A stretch of 31,136 nucleotides of DNA. Origin: DASSOY01 sp035776675 (lineage in GTDB: Bacteria; Bacillota; Bacilli; Bacillales; DASSOY01). Shown here one piece after another: positions 23,508 through 31,136 of the stretch (position 1 is the stretch's first letter; every line of letters begins with the position of its first letter). The position numbers and the translations under genes are program-made. Under the pieces are notes generated by a model that was given only the letters and a program-made list of their open reading frames with translations, was not told the origin of the DNA and did no database searches. The stretch covers positions 1 through 31,136 of the forward strand of contig DASTWO010000069.1 in assembly GCA_035776675.1 (NCBI GenBank), written 5' to 3'.

Positions 23508-25622
23508 TCTCAATAATCTCAACGCATTTAATGTAACGATCACGGTTGCGCCCATATCTGCAATGACCGCCATCCATAACGTCAACCAACCGGGGAATAT
23601 TAATAAAATAGCCGCTGCCTTAATCGCAAAAGCGAAAGTCATATTTTGCTTGATAATCGAAAGCGTACGCCGGCTCAGCTTCACTGTGAACGGCAGTTTA
23701 TCCAAATCATCCGCCATCAAGGCAATGTCCGCTGTCTCAAGAGCTGTGTCGGTGCCCGCTCCTCCCATTGCTATTCCGACATTGGATGCCGCCAGTGCCG
23801 GCGCGTCATTCACGCCATCTCCCACCATCACAACCCGGGAATGATTGACCCGAATCTGTTGAATGGCCGCCAACTTGTCCTCTGGCATCAATTCTGCCTT
23901 CACATCGGTGATTCCAAGGCTCTTTCCGATTGCTTGCGCGGTTGCCTCATTATCCCCAGTCAACATTACCGTTCTTCCAACACCTAATTCATGGAGTTGT
24001 TCAACGACTTCTTTCCCGTGTTCTCTAATTTCATCCGCAACAGCAATCAATCCCTGTAGCGCCTTTTCTGTTCCCAGGATCATTACGGTTTTTCCTTCAG
24101 ATTGTAAGGCTTGAATGGTGCTGTTAGCCGCTGTCAAGTCGGTTCCGAGCTCTCTGAACAGACCGGGATTTCCAATGTAATACACTGTGCCTTCAATTGA
24201 TGCCTTTACCCCTTTTCCGGTCAAGGCGGAGAAATCATCGAGACCCGTATTGGGCAGGCTGATTTGGTGCTCCCCGGCCTTTCGCAGAATGGCCGATGCC
24301 AGTGGATGCCCGGACCCTTTTTCAAGTGTTGCCGCAATCATGAGAAGCTCCCTTTCGTGAACATCCCCATACGCAACGAGATCTGTCACTTCAGGTGTCC
24401 CTTTCGTCAAAGTACCGGTTTTATCGAATGCCACAACATTTAAAGCACCTGTTTCTTCCAGATAAATGCCGCCTTTGATCAACACACCATTCCTGGCAGC
24501 ATTACCGATAGCCGTTACAATTGAAACCGGTGTGGAAATGATTAAAGCGCAGGGACAACCGACGATTAGTAAAGCCAGGCCGCGATAGACCCAGGCGCCC
24601 CAGTTCAACCCCAAAAGCAACGGCGGGGTTATGGCCAAGAGGAGAGCTGCTGCAAGGATCGCCGGCGTATAATACTTTGCAAACCGATCAACAAAAGCCT
24701 GGGATGGTGCGCGTTCAGACTGGGCTTCTTCGACAAGATGAATAATCTTCGCAAGCGTCGTATCTTTTGCAAGCTTTGTCACCTTAACCTCAAGCAAGCC
24801 TTCCTCATTTAGCGTTCCGGCAAAGACTTCATCCTCCTCAGATTTCCTTGCGGGAATGGATTCACCGGTAATCGCCGCTTGATTGATTGTCGTGGTTCCT
24901 TTCATTACAATGCCATCCATCGCCAATTTCTCACCTGGCTTGACGATCATGATGTCCCCGATTTGAATATCATCTATTGGAACGGCCTTTTCTTGATTGC
25001 CGCGACGGATAACAGCTTCCTTTGGCGCTATTTCCATTAAGGAACGAATGGAGTGGCGCGCCTTATCCATAGAGTAACTTTCCAGCACCTCACTAATCGC
25101 GAAAAGGATAACAACAACTGCCCCTTCTCCCCAAGCTCCGAGAGCAGCGGCACCAAGAACTGCAATGGTCATTAACGCTTTCATCTCAAACTGGAGCCTG
25201 ACAAGACTCTGCAAACCAGTACGAATCAACCTATGGCCACCGGTTAGAATTGCGGCCGCGTAGGCTGTGACTGCTAACCAACTCAAACCCTCGAAACGAA
25301 AGTCGAGCATCCAGCCTGCGATTAACAATATAAAAGAAATCACGATTTGTTGGAGCTCGCGGTTTTTCCACAAAGGCACTTTATTACCACTCTGTGCCGG
25401 TTCATTTCCAGAATGAACCTTCAAGTTTTCAAAAGCACCTGCTTTTTCCAACTGTTTGACTTCAGCTTCACCATAAACGGTCAATTTCGACGCTCCGAAG
25501 TTTACAGAAGCGTCTTTCACGGTTGCGATCTTTCTCACATTCTGCTCGAACCGAGCAGAACAATGCGCTCAGGTTAACCCTTCAATTCGATAAATTTGCT
25601 TTTGCTCAAGAGTTTGCTCCAA
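23496..25622 (-). CDS. cadA: Zn/Cd/Pb P-type ATPase CadA, in-frame TGA at HMA Cys
   Basis: A P1B-2 efflux pump. The frame opens at TTG 25622 (GAGGTG seven bases before, overlapping the end of cadC by 17 bases) and reads MEQTLEQKQIYRIEGLT, then TGA, then AHCSARFEQNVRK and on without further break. With the TGA read through it has 708 codons, the normal CadA length. The HMA metal motif would be T-[C/U]-AHC; codon 18 is TGA where family members have Cys. Downstream motifs are intact: VNFGASKLTVYG, CPCALIISTPVS, DKTGTLTKG, GSGHPLASAI, GDGVNDAPALA and the terminal IADMGATVIVTLNALRL typical of Zn/Cd/Pb pumps. A hairpin follows the TGA, so selenocysteine is possible. Otherwise translation would have to restart at GTG 25538 (weak ribosome site), giving a 680-residue pump without an HMA domain. 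Confidence 0.9.
25540..25560 (-). promoter_or_regulatory. SECIS-like hairpin just after the cadA TGA
   Basis: In the mRNA, arms TTCTGCTCG (25560-25552) and CGAGCAGAA (25548-25540) pair perfectly over nine bases with a GTT loop. It begins eight bases after the TGA, and the loop lies 17 bases after it. G-T pairs and one bulge could extend the stem toward CAUUG/UGUG. As I recall it, the bacterial SECIS consensus asks for a short apical loop with G among its first two bases and a UGA-to-loop distance of about 16-37; all are met. It lies fully inside coding sequence, as bacterial SECIS elements do. Confidence 0.6.
25569..25571 (-). other. in-frame TGA, candidate selenocysteine codon
   Basis: Codon 18 of cadA, at the first cysteine of the C-x-x-C metal-binding motif. 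The reading frame and the family-typical residues continue on both sides, so there is no frameshift. TGC or TGT would need one base change. Confidence 0.6.
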
Positions 25623-25980
25623 CAGATGTCACCTCATTTTGATGAGAGAAAGCCTGCAAAATCAATTGCTTAACATGTGGATCGCTAAGTGAGTAGAAAA
25701 CACGTTTTCCTTCTTTACGAGTTACGGCCAACCCCATATTCCGCAGTAACCTGAGATGATGCGAGGCGGAAGCCAGCGTACATCCAATAGTATTTGCAAC
25801 ATCGCACACGCAAATCTCCTCTTCCGTACATAAAGCTAAAGCAATTTGAATCCGTGTTTCATCCGCCAAAGCCTTAAATACTTTCACAATAGTCGCACTA
25901 TCGGCGTTCGCCAATGCGGATTTCAATCTATTGACTTTCGGCTCATCATAGCAGTACACATCACAATGATCTCGGGCCAT
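25606..25980 (-). CDS. cadC: ArsR/SmtB-family metal sensor CadC
   Basis: A 124-residue winged-helix repressor closely resembling CadC, which represses cadA until Cd, Pb or Zn binds. The alpha3N site cysteines are Cys6 and Cys10 in the N-terminal arm with Cys57 and Cys59 (EICVCD). The alpha5 zinc-site residues Asp100, His102, His113 and Glu116 are also present. The recognition helix is TLASASHHLRLL. The start is ATG 25980 behind GGAGG. It is first in the cadC-cadA operon; its final 17 bases overlap the start of cadA. Confidence 0.95.
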   Translation of the reverse strand: MARDHCDVYCYDEPKVNRLKSALANADSATIVKVFKALADETRIQIALALCTEEEICVCDVANTIGCTLASASHHLRLLRNMGLAVTRKEGKRVFYSLSDPHVKQLILQAFSHQNEVTSVGANS

Positions 25981-26011
25981 TATTCGACACCTCCAGATTT
26001 TATACTAATAC

Positions 26012-26027
26012 TCAAACAACCATTTGA
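26012..26027. promoter_or_regulatory. CadC operator
   Basis: TCAAA, six bases, TTTGA, an imperfect dyad like known CadC/ArsR-family operators (TCAAATA...TATTTGA type). It lies about 30 bases upstream of cadC, next to a TATAAA-like -10 on the minus strand. Confidence 0.65.
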
Positions 26028-26208
26028 TTGTTATTTTAAAATATCCCTTAACACCCGTCAATGTTCACATCAATCCCATCAAAATTTTTAAACAAACGTT
26101 TATTTAGTTACCTTCCATCTTCGCTTCATAAGTTTCCAATAGTCAACGTAAATAGGAGCATACTCGAGTAAAACAGCGATGTACCCGTTTTCATCAAGAC
26201 CTTATTCA

Positions 26209-26238
26209 TTCGACATACCGGCTTCTGGTCTGTATAAT
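26209..26238 (+). promoter_or_regulatory. sigma-A promoter of the SulP gene
   Basis: TTCGAC (26209-26214), 18 bases, TATAAT (26233-26238). The perfect -10 lies 71 bases before the TTG start. Confidence 0.55.
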
Positions 26239-26308
26239 CCAAAAAGTTAACAACGGTCTGGCCTTCATGGGAGTTGAAGGTCACAATTATAGAAAGAGAG
26301 GTACAGAT

Positions 26309-27766
26309 TTGAACATCCAGACAATTAAACAAGATTGGTTTTCCAACATCAAGAACGACACCCTGGCTGGTATGACAGTAGCATTTGCGTTAATACCCGA
26401 GGCCATCGCATTCTCCATTATCGTTGGGGTCGATCCAATGGTGGGGTTATATGCGTCCTTTTGTATCGCAGTGCTCATTTCATTTTTCGGCGGGCGTCCC
26501 GGTATGATTTCCGCCGCGACCGGTTCAACAGCTCTAGTCATGGTTACTTTGGTCAGCCAACACGGTGTTGAATATTTATTTGCCGCAACAGTTCTAGCCG
26601 GAATCATACAGTTTATTCTCGGAGCTCTCAAATTCGGCAGATTCATCACGTTTGTCCCGCAAGCTGTTATTCTCGGTTTCGTTAATGCGTTGGCCATTCT
26701 GATCTTTATGGCTCAGCTTGTTCACTTCGAGGGAGCTTCTTGGCCGATGTATGCGATGGTCGCGGGAACCCTTTTGATCATTTATATCTTCCCTCGGTTT
26801 ACCAAAGCGTTACCTGCGCCACTTGTCGCCATAATCGTGATGACCATCATCACATTTATGACGGGTCTGGACCTAAAGACAGTCGGAGATCTGGGAGAGC
26901 TTTCGCAACAACTGCCCATATTCCATTTCCCAATGGTCGACCTGTCCTTTGAAACCTTGATGATCATTTTCCCTTATTCTTTATCGGTTGCCATTGTCGG
27001 TTCGCTCGAGTCCTTAATGACCGCGACGATCATTGATGAAATGACCGAAACGAAAAGCAACAAGAATAAAGAAATGAGAGGGCTGGGTATTGCTAATTTC
27101 GTCACCGGCTTCTTTGGCGCGATGGCTGGTTGTGCGATGATCGGACAATCTGTCGTAAACGCACAATCCGGAGGGCGTAAGAGGCTTTCTACCTTTGTAG
27201 CTGGCGTTTTTCTACTCATTTTGGTGATCGCGCTGAGTCCGGTCGTCAAACAAGTTCCGATGGCTGCATTGGTTGGTGTCATGTTCATGGTATCGGTCAA
27301 TACCTTTGACTGGCAATCCTTGAAAGGCATTTGGAAGATGCCCAGAGCTGAGGCCATCACAATGATAGTAACAGTTGCTATTGTCGTAGGAACAGATAAC
27401 CTGGCGCTTGGTGTATTGGTCGGAGTGATCATCAGTGCTCTCGTTTTCGGATGGAAAATGTCATCCATTAAAACAACGACGAATATGAACGAAGGATTGG
27501 ACAGCAAGACTTATACAATTTCCGGTCAAATGTTCTTTGGCACAATGGCTCATTTTATTGACTTGTTCGACATTCAGGACGATCCGGAACACATTACAAT
27601 CGACTTTACACACTCTCACATATGGGATCATTCCGCTGTTACCGCTATAGCCAAAGTCATGCACAAATACCAGCAGAACGACAAACAAGTTACCCTTGTT
27701 GGATTAAATGACGAAAGCGAAAAACTTGTGAAAAGGATCGGGCTCAATGCCCTGTCGACTCATTAA
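26309..27766 (+). CDS. SulP-family anion transporter with STAS domain
   Basis: A 485-residue inner-membrane transporter of the SulP/SLC26 family, moving sulfate, bicarbonate or related anions. The N-terminal part starts with NDTLAGMTVAFALIPEAIAFSIIVGVDP, the SulP signature around the first helices; about 12-14 hydrophobic segments follow. The C-terminal STAS domain (about 395-485) includes TIDFTHSHIWDHSAVTAI, the conserved D-x-S loop. The start TTG 26309 has GAGAGG seven bases before; ATG 26267 lacks a ribosome site. Its own terminator follows. The exact anion cannot be read; low similarity to sulfate-specific residues makes bicarbonate or a general anion equally possible. Confidence 0.9.
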   Translation: MNIQTIKQDWFSNIKNDTLAGMTVAFALIPEAIAFSIIVGVDPMVGLYASFCIAVLISFFGGRPGMISAATGSTALVMVTLVSQHGVEYLFAATVLAGIIQFILGALKFGRFITFVPQAVILGFVNALAILIFMAQLVHFEGASWPMYAMVAGTLLIIYIFPRFTKALPAPLVAIIVMTIITFMTGLDLKTVGDLGELSQQLPIFHFPMVDLSFETLMIIFPYSLSVAIVGSLESLMTATIIDEMTETKSNKNKEMRGLGIANFVTGFFGAMAGCAMIGQSVVNAQSGGRKRLSTFVAGVFLLILVIALSPVVKQVPMAALVGVMFMVSVNTFDWQSLKGIWKMPRAEAITMIVTVAIVVGTDNLALGVLVGVIISALVFGWKMSSIKTTTNMNEGLDSKTYTISGQMFFGTMAHFIDLFDIQDDPEHITIDFTHSHIWDHSAVTAIAKVMHKYQQNDKQVTLVGLNDESEKLVKRIGLNALSTH

Positions 27767-27782
27767 AAAAAACCATTCCATG

Positions 27783-27818
27783 AGCCTTTCCTGTATTCAA
27801 TGACAGGAAGGGCTTTTT
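27783..27818 (+). terminator. terminator of the SulP gene
   Basis: A 12-bp stem (27783-27794 with 27803-27814), with one G-T pair, followed by TTTTT. It lies 17 bases after the stop codon. Confidence 0.9.
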
Positions 27819-27900
27819 CAATCATAAGATTATTTCCAGGAGACCGAATAGATATAATCAAGAATAAAAAGAGGAATGTTATCCAAGCTAGGAGGAAGCC

Positions 27901-28323
27901 ATGTTCAATAAAATATTATTGGCATCAGACGGCTCGGAGCATGCATTGAAAGCCACCGAAAAAGCAAAAATGCTGGCTCTGAATAACCCGGCAGCCAGCA
28001 TTGAAATTGTATACGTGGTAAATGGATCCACAACAAAAACCGACGTCTTGCACAATTGGAATACATTGGACGTCGAGCAGCAGCAAAGAGAAAGACTGAA
28101 ACAAACAGAACAATGCTTGATTTCTGCAGGCATCTCTTACGAAATCAGAATCCTCCATGGAGAACCCGGGCCCGCTCTCGTGGATTTCGCCAATCACCAC
28201 GACTTTGATTGCCTGGTTATTGGAAGCCGCGGGTTAAATTCCTTGCAGGAAATGGTGCTCGGAAGTGTCAGCCACAAGGTTGCGAAAAGAGCCAATTGCC
28301 CCGTTCTTATTGTTAAAAATTGA
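27901..28323 (+). CDS. universal stress protein, UspA family
   Basis: A 140-residue alpha/beta nucleotide-binding protein. ILLASDGSEHALKA at the start and the C-terminal GSRGLNSLQEMVLGSVSHKV (the G-x2-G-x9-G-S/T ATP-binding pattern) define the family and predict ATP binding. The start is ATG 27901 with AGGAGG five bases before. It follows the SulP gene, from which a terminator separates it; a pairing of SulP and Usp genes is common, but a functional tie is inference. Confidence 0.93.
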   Translation: MFNKILLASDGSEHALKATEKAKMLALNNPAASIEIVYVVNGSTTKTDVLHNWNTLDVEQQQRERLKQTEQCLISAGISYEIRILHGEPGPALVDFANHHDFDCLVIGSRGLNSLQEMVLGSVSHKVAKRANCPVLIVKN

Positions 28324-28442
28324 TATCCGAACTTTACCGATCTCACCACTCCAACCTCCAGGAGATCGGATAAGAAACTACATAATATGCTTGAACGAGG
28401 GAAAGATAGAACTGATCCAAAATTTAAGGAGGGGACTCAACC

Positions 28443-28955
28443 TTGGGTATCCTTAGTGGAAATCAAACTGACGAACCTATGCACTATGGGGAAGTCTTTG
28501 GCGTATGGAGCTCGCTGTCCGTGGCGAAAGCACAACTGGTGTCTTATCAATTATACAGAAATCATGCTGGCGATGAGGATTTAAAAAAGTTCATCACTGA
28601 CATGATTCAAAATCTGGTCAAACCGGGAATTGACGAAACGACATCTTTACTCAAAACAAATGAGGTTGGCTTACCCCCAACGCCTCCTGAACGTCCGGAT
28701 GCCTCAAGGGAGGAAATCCCAACCGGAGCTCGAATTATGGATCCAGAAATCGCAGCAGCGATTTCAAAAGACATTGCTCTAGGGCTAGTTGCTGACAGCC
28801 AGGTCATGGGTCAGGCTACTCGAGAAGACATTGCAATGATGTATGGCCAGTTTCACATGAAAAAGGCCCAAATGGGAGAAAAATTACTTCGCATGAATAA
28901 AGAAAAAGGCTGGTTGATCCCACCACCCCTTCATGTAGAAAAAGTGCCTCAATAA
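28443..28955 (+). CDS. DUF3231 protein, ferritin-like helical
   Basis: A 170-residue soluble protein matching the DUF3231 family of Bacillales: HYGEVFGVWSSLSVAKAQLVSYQLYRNHAGDEDLK near the N-terminus, LPPTPPERP in the middle (about 76-84), and DIALGLVADSQVMGQATREDIAMMYGQFHMKKAQ toward the end. The pattern suggests a four-helix, coat-protein-F/ferritin-like bundle. The family is associated with spores or stress, but its function is unknown. The start is TTG 28443 with AAGGAGGGG nine bases before. An inverted repeat in the leader (CCGATCTC 28337-28344, GAGATCGG 28362-28369) is of unknown role. Confidence 0.85.
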   Translation: MGILSGNQTDEPMHYGEVFGVWSSLSVAKAQLVSYQLYRNHAGDEDLKKFITDMIQNLVKPGIDETTSLLKTNEVGLPPTPPERPDASREEIPTGARIMDPEIAAAISKDIALGLVADSQVMGQATREDIAMMYGQFHMKKAQMGEKLLRMNKEKGWLIPPPLHVEKVPQ

Positions 28956-28961
28956 ATCACC

Positions 28962-29002
28962 ATGGCGAACCTCCTGGTTCTTTTAACAGGGTGGTTCGCT
29001 AT
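28962..29002. terminator. hairpin after the DUF3231 gene
   Basis: ATGGCGAACC pairs with GGTTCGCTAT over ten positions (one G-T). A T-rich but interrupted tail follows on the plus strand. It lies six bases after the stop, between convergent genes. Confidence 0.5.
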
Positions 29003-29050
29003 TTCTATTTCACAGTGAATCCCGAAAACTCTTGGGACGGTCCATCTAAT

Positions 29051-29087
29051 GGAAACTGTGCATTGTTTTGGCAGTTTTCTTTTTTTC
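29051..29087 (+). terminator. second terminator after the DUF3231 gene
   Basis: GGAAACTG (29051-29058) pairs with CAGTTTTC (29072-29079), followed by a TTTTTTT run. The long 13-base loop makes it moderate in strength. Confidence 0.5.
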
Positions 29088-29129
29088 TCATTATTTCTTG
29101 AAAGGTTCTCCACGATGGATTGCAAGTGA

Positions 29130-29774
29130 TTACCCCTGCATGGAACGAGATCCCTCGAACTCTTTCTTGTGACGGATGAACGACAACAGCCGACTGAAGA
29201 ATTTGTACGAACGCTGGAAAACGGGGCTTTGAATAAAGGTAAAGACAAAGGTCACGATAAACACCGGTCCTCCTAGAAGGAACCCAATCACCAGAACCAT
29301 GCTCTCGACGATGATCCTTACCTTGCTGATCGACCACCCGATTTTATCGGAAAGAGACAACATGAAACCATCACGCGGTCCCGCACCAACATCCGCAGCA
29401 TTATAGAGCCCTCCGCCGATTCCCATAAACAGAATCCCGCAGAAAATCATGACATAATCTGTCCAAGTATAGGTCGCCTCCGGCAAAAGATCCGACCATA
29501 AATATAAGTCTACAAAGGCGCCGACCAAAACAGCATTTAGAAAGGTCCCGATTTTTATATACCTGCGGTCAATGACGAAGGAAATGATAATAAGTGTGAA
29601 TCCAACAATGATATTCCACGTCCCGATCGTGAAGCCGAACAAGTCATACAAAGCGACACTGAGCACATCCCATGGATGAATGCCCAAATACTTCACCCGA
29701 ATGGCAACAGAAATGCCAAAGCTGAATAGGGCTAATCCGGTAAAATAAAACATCCACTGCGCAAACCTGACCAT
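29130..29774 (-). CDS. YczE-like integral membrane protein
   Basis: A 214-residue polytopic membrane protein of the YczE/YitT-like group. About five hydrophobic segments are visible. Typical stretches are KYLGIHPWDVLSVALYD (28-44) and GIGGGLYNAADVGAGPRDGFMLSL (118-141), which form the repeated GxxPWDVL / GAGPRDG motif of the family. The C-terminal tail is basic and cytoplasmic. The start is ATG 29774. YczE itself is needed for surfactin production in B. subtilis, but most family members have no known function. It appears to be a single gene without clear partner. Confidence 0.85.
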   Translation of the reverse strand: MVRFAQWMFYFTGLALFSFGISVAIRVKYLGIHPWDVLSVALYDLFGFTIGTWNIIVGFTLIIISFVIDRRYIKIGTFLNAVLVGAFVDLYLWSDLLPEATYTWTDYVMIFCGILFMGIGGGLYNAADVGAGPRDGFMLSLSDKIGWSISKVRIIVESMVLVIGFLLGGPVFIVTFVFTFIQSPVFQRSYKFFSRLLSFIRHKKEFEGSRSMQG

Positions 29775-29880
29775 CTCTCCACATCCTTCGCGTGTCTCAC
29801 TCAGAAACTTTAGTATATCATGAAAAAACGGCCAGTTTCGTTACAACGACTCGCCGCCAATTGAAGCTGTCATCCACAAT

Positions 29881-29916
29881 AAAAAAAAGCTATACGTTCC
29901 AGAGGAACATATAGCT
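29881..29916 (-). terminator. terminator of the MerR-type gene
   Basis: Minus strand: a 13-bp stem (29904-29916 with 29888-29900), containing one G-T/A-C irregularity, loop TCT, then eight T. Confidence 0.9.
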
Positions 29917-29935
29917 CATTCGGCACTTCCAATAC

Positions 29936-30670
29936 CTACTGCACGTGTGCCATAGCCTTCTTGATATATTCATAGAACGCTTTGTCAATGCCCTGTTGAT
30001 GCGCCAATTCAGGGTTGTCTTTATAGTAATGTTCGGCTGATTTGACAATCTCAGTATCCCCGCCCGTCACCATATCCATAAAATCGTTCCAACGCTTGGC
30101 TAAATGAGTGACGTTTAGACTTTCGGGCGGCGTACCTTTTTCAAATTCCTTACGTAAGGCCGCAACTAATTCAGCCCACTCCTCTTCATGCTGTTTTCTT
30201 TCTTCCGGACTGACTTGTTCGAATTGCTTCTTCATCTCGTCCAGTTGCTCCGGTGTAAAATATTTCTCCTTCATCTGAATCACCTCGATTAATTGAATAA
30301 ACTTCTCTGCCGAGACTACCTGATCCGACCCAAGTAGCTCATGAACATTGGTTAATTGATCGCGCAACCGTTCCTGCATCCGAATGCTTTCATTCAAACG
30401 TTCCAATTGCAGTTGAACCACTTTCTTCGGCTCAAAATCAGGGCTTTCCACCATTCTTCTGATATCCTCTAAAGCAAATCCCAGCTGTTTCAGCGAGACG
30501 ATTTGTTGAAGTTTCGCAATGTCGGATTCACTGTAAATTCTGTGACCTGCACTCGTCCGCTGAGAAGGACAAAGAAGGCGGATTCGATCATAATGATGCA
30601 GGGTGCGCACTGTAAGCCCTGTTTGTTTTGCCAATTCTCCCACTTTCCAACCTTGATGAGCTGTGATCAT
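29936..30670 (-). CDS. MerR-family regulator with TipAS domain
   Basis: A 244-residue transcription activator. The winged HTH (about 9-75: WKVGELAKQTGLTVRTLHHYDRIRLL, then RIYSESDIAKLQQI) is of MerR type. A dimerisation coiled coil (to about 120) follows, then a C-terminal TipAS-like all-helical effector domain (about 130-244; YYKDNPELAHQQGIDKAFYEYIKKAM at the end) as in Mta and TipAL, which bind diverse drugs or peptides. The ATG codons at 30673 and 30670 both follow GAGGGG closely; the second is chosen. A longer frame would start inside the promoter. The regulator has the typical long-spacer promoter with a palindrome, so it probably autoactivates. No pump gene is adjacent in the window. 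Confidence 0.92.
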   Translation of the reverse strand: MITAHQGWKVGELAKQTGLTVRTLHHYDRIRLLCPSQRTSAGHRIYSESDIAKLQQIVSLKQLGFALEDIRRMVESPDFEPKKVVQLQLERLNESIRMQERLRDQLTNVHELLGSDQVVSAEKFIQLIEVIQMKEKYFTPEQLDEMKKQFEQVSPEERKQHEEEWAELVAALRKEFEKGTPPESLNVTHLAKRWNDFMDMVTGGDTEIVKSAEHYYKDNPELAHQQGIDKAFYEYIKKAMAHVQ

Positions 30671-30713
30671 CATCCCCTCATTTCGCGCGAGTATTTTTTT
30701 CGCCGGCAACTTT

Positions 30714-30745
30714 ACTATACAACCTAACGCTGCGTCAGGAGTCAA
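30714..30745 (-). promoter_or_regulatory. MerR-type promoter with 20-bp spacer and palindrome
   Basis: Minus strand: -35 TTGACT (30745-30740), 20 bases, -10 TATAGT (30719-30714). The spacer holds the 17-bp palindrome CCTgACGCaGCGTtAGG (30739-30723), with a single mismatched pair. An over-long spacer carrying a dyad is the hallmark of promoters activated by MerR proteins through DNA distortion. Confidence 0.8.
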
Positions 30746-30857
30746 GGGTTTTTATAAAAAAAATACGGAAAAGAGATCGTTCCGGTCGTAACCCTTCAAA
30801 AACATGGGACATATGATGATTTTATCTTTGATCAACCGTTGGAAGGAATGAAAATTA

Positions 30858-31136
30858 GTGTATCGTTATCCGGCTCCATATGATAATCAGACTTCAATGT
30901 GTAACTGCGGAGGAATGCCCAACTATTGGAATACGCCTATTAGTGCGGGGTACGTCAACCCTTTTTGGCCATATCCAACCTCACAATACTTCTCCAATGC
31001 CATGTTTAAAGATCATGGAAAAGAACCTTATGTCGTGGACATAGATCAGGCATCCAAACGAAACAATACCTTTCGTACGGCGATATGGACGGGTTCTCAT
31101 TTACAAGTTGTATTGATGAGCATTAACGTCGGGGAA
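30858..31136 (+). CDS. cupin-domain protein (5' part only)
   Basis: Ninety-three codons are visible before the right edge. The start is GTG 30858 with GGAAGG about ten bases before; an in-frame TGA lies three codons upstream, so no longer form exists. After a Tyr/Pro/Asn-rich beginning (VYRYPAPYDNQTSMCNCGG) comes the start of a cupin (DIDQASKRNNTFRTAIWTGSHLQVVLMSI), similar to Bacillales cupin proteins annotated as mannose-6-phosphate-isomerase-like. Metal-ligand histidines would lie beyond the window. The Tyr/Pro/Cys-rich start recalls spore-coat proteins. It is divergent from the MerR-type gene; a CATATGATG element at 30811-30819 faintly resembles a mother-cell -10. Confidence 0.8.
   Translation, partial: MYRYPAPYDNQTSMCNCGGMPNYWNTPISAGYVNPFWPYPTSQYFSNAMFKDHGKEPYVVDIDQASKRNNTFRTAIWTGSHLQVVLMSINVGE

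Larger units (their letters stand above)
25981..26308. other. 328-base divergent control region of cadC and the SulP gene
   Basis: It contains the CadC operator (26012-26027), a plausible sigma-A promoter for the SulP gene (26209-26238) and a small A/T-rich dyad centred on AAACGTTT near 26098. An opposite-strand open frame here has no ribosome site and no recognisable product. Confidence 0.5.

Noticed and set aside
25536..25538. GTG as the normal start of cadA
   Set aside because: It has no clear ribosome site and drops the HMA domain although upstream codons are family-like and preceded by a strong site at TTG 25622. Kept only as the fallback reading.
26126..26332. Minus-strand open frame of 68 codons
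   Set aside because: No ribosome site, no family resemblance, and it overlaps the SulP promoter and start.
28949..29337. Minus-strand open frames after the DUF3231 gene
   Set aside because: They overlap the YczE-like gene in other frames and have no ribosome site or recognisable product.

Overview
The window looks like a chromosomal piece of an endospore-forming member of the Bacillales (Bacillota). The evidence is strong AGGAGG-type ribosome sites with many TTG/GTG starts, sigma-A promoters, CotB/CotH-type spore-coat genes, a CsoR/CopA/CopZ copper operon, a class F sortase with its surface substrate, and DUF2642 and DUF3231 proteins that I associate with Bacillaceae. I see no rRNA, tRNA, CRISPR array, transposase or phage gene.

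Layout. (1) 1-142: start of a YdjM-like membrane protein leaving the window. (2) 402-7548, minus strand: a LacI-regulated sugar operon (LacI regulator, lipoprotein binding protein, two permeases, a nitrilase-family hydrolase, a GH125-like glycosidase). CG-centred palindromes lie in front of both the regulator and the transporter. (3) 7786-12738: spore-coat region with a CotB-like protein carrying a long Ser-Gly-His-Lys/Arg tail, a 48-residue membrane microprotein, an ArsB-type transporter, a DUF2642 protein, the CotH protein kinase (opposite strand) and a small cysteine-containing protein. (4) 13122-14600: an old-yellow-enzyme reductase and a divergent small acidic protein. (5) 14650-21697: a copper/surface region with a DUF4396 membrane protein behind a CsoR-type palindrome, a CuA-like cupredoxin lipoprotein, a class F sortase, a cell-wall protein made of two histidine-bearing repeats, then copZ, copA and csoR. 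(6) 22017-23446: an M23 peptidoglycan hydrolase with a WalR-type box. (7) 23496-26027: a cadC-cadA metal-efflux operon. (8) 26309-28955: SulP transporter, universal stress protein, DUF3231 protein. (9) 29130-31136: YczE-like membrane protein, MerR/TipAS regulator, and the start of a cupin protein.

Most notable observation. The cadA reading frame has a good ribosome site and a TTG start at 25622, but the first cysteine codon of its N-terminal metal-binding motif (GLT-x-AHC) is TGA. Eight bases after this TGA comes a perfect 9-bp hairpin whose 3-nt loop starts with G, 17 nt from the TGA. That is the geometry of a bacterial SECIS element. The gene may therefore encode a selenocysteine-containing Zn/Cd/Pb P-type ATPase (U-x-x-C instead of C-x-x-C). 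A plain nonsense mutation with reinitiation at GTG 25538, or a base error, are the alternatives.

Second, the sortase gene and the surface-protein gene share an 11-bp motif and the layout TGATCC-N16-CGTWA (three copies in all), which looks like a promoter for an ECF-type sigma factor not encoded in the window. Third, each of the surface protein's two repeats carries histidines at the same spacing, next to copper genes, which suggests a wall-anchored metal-binding protein.
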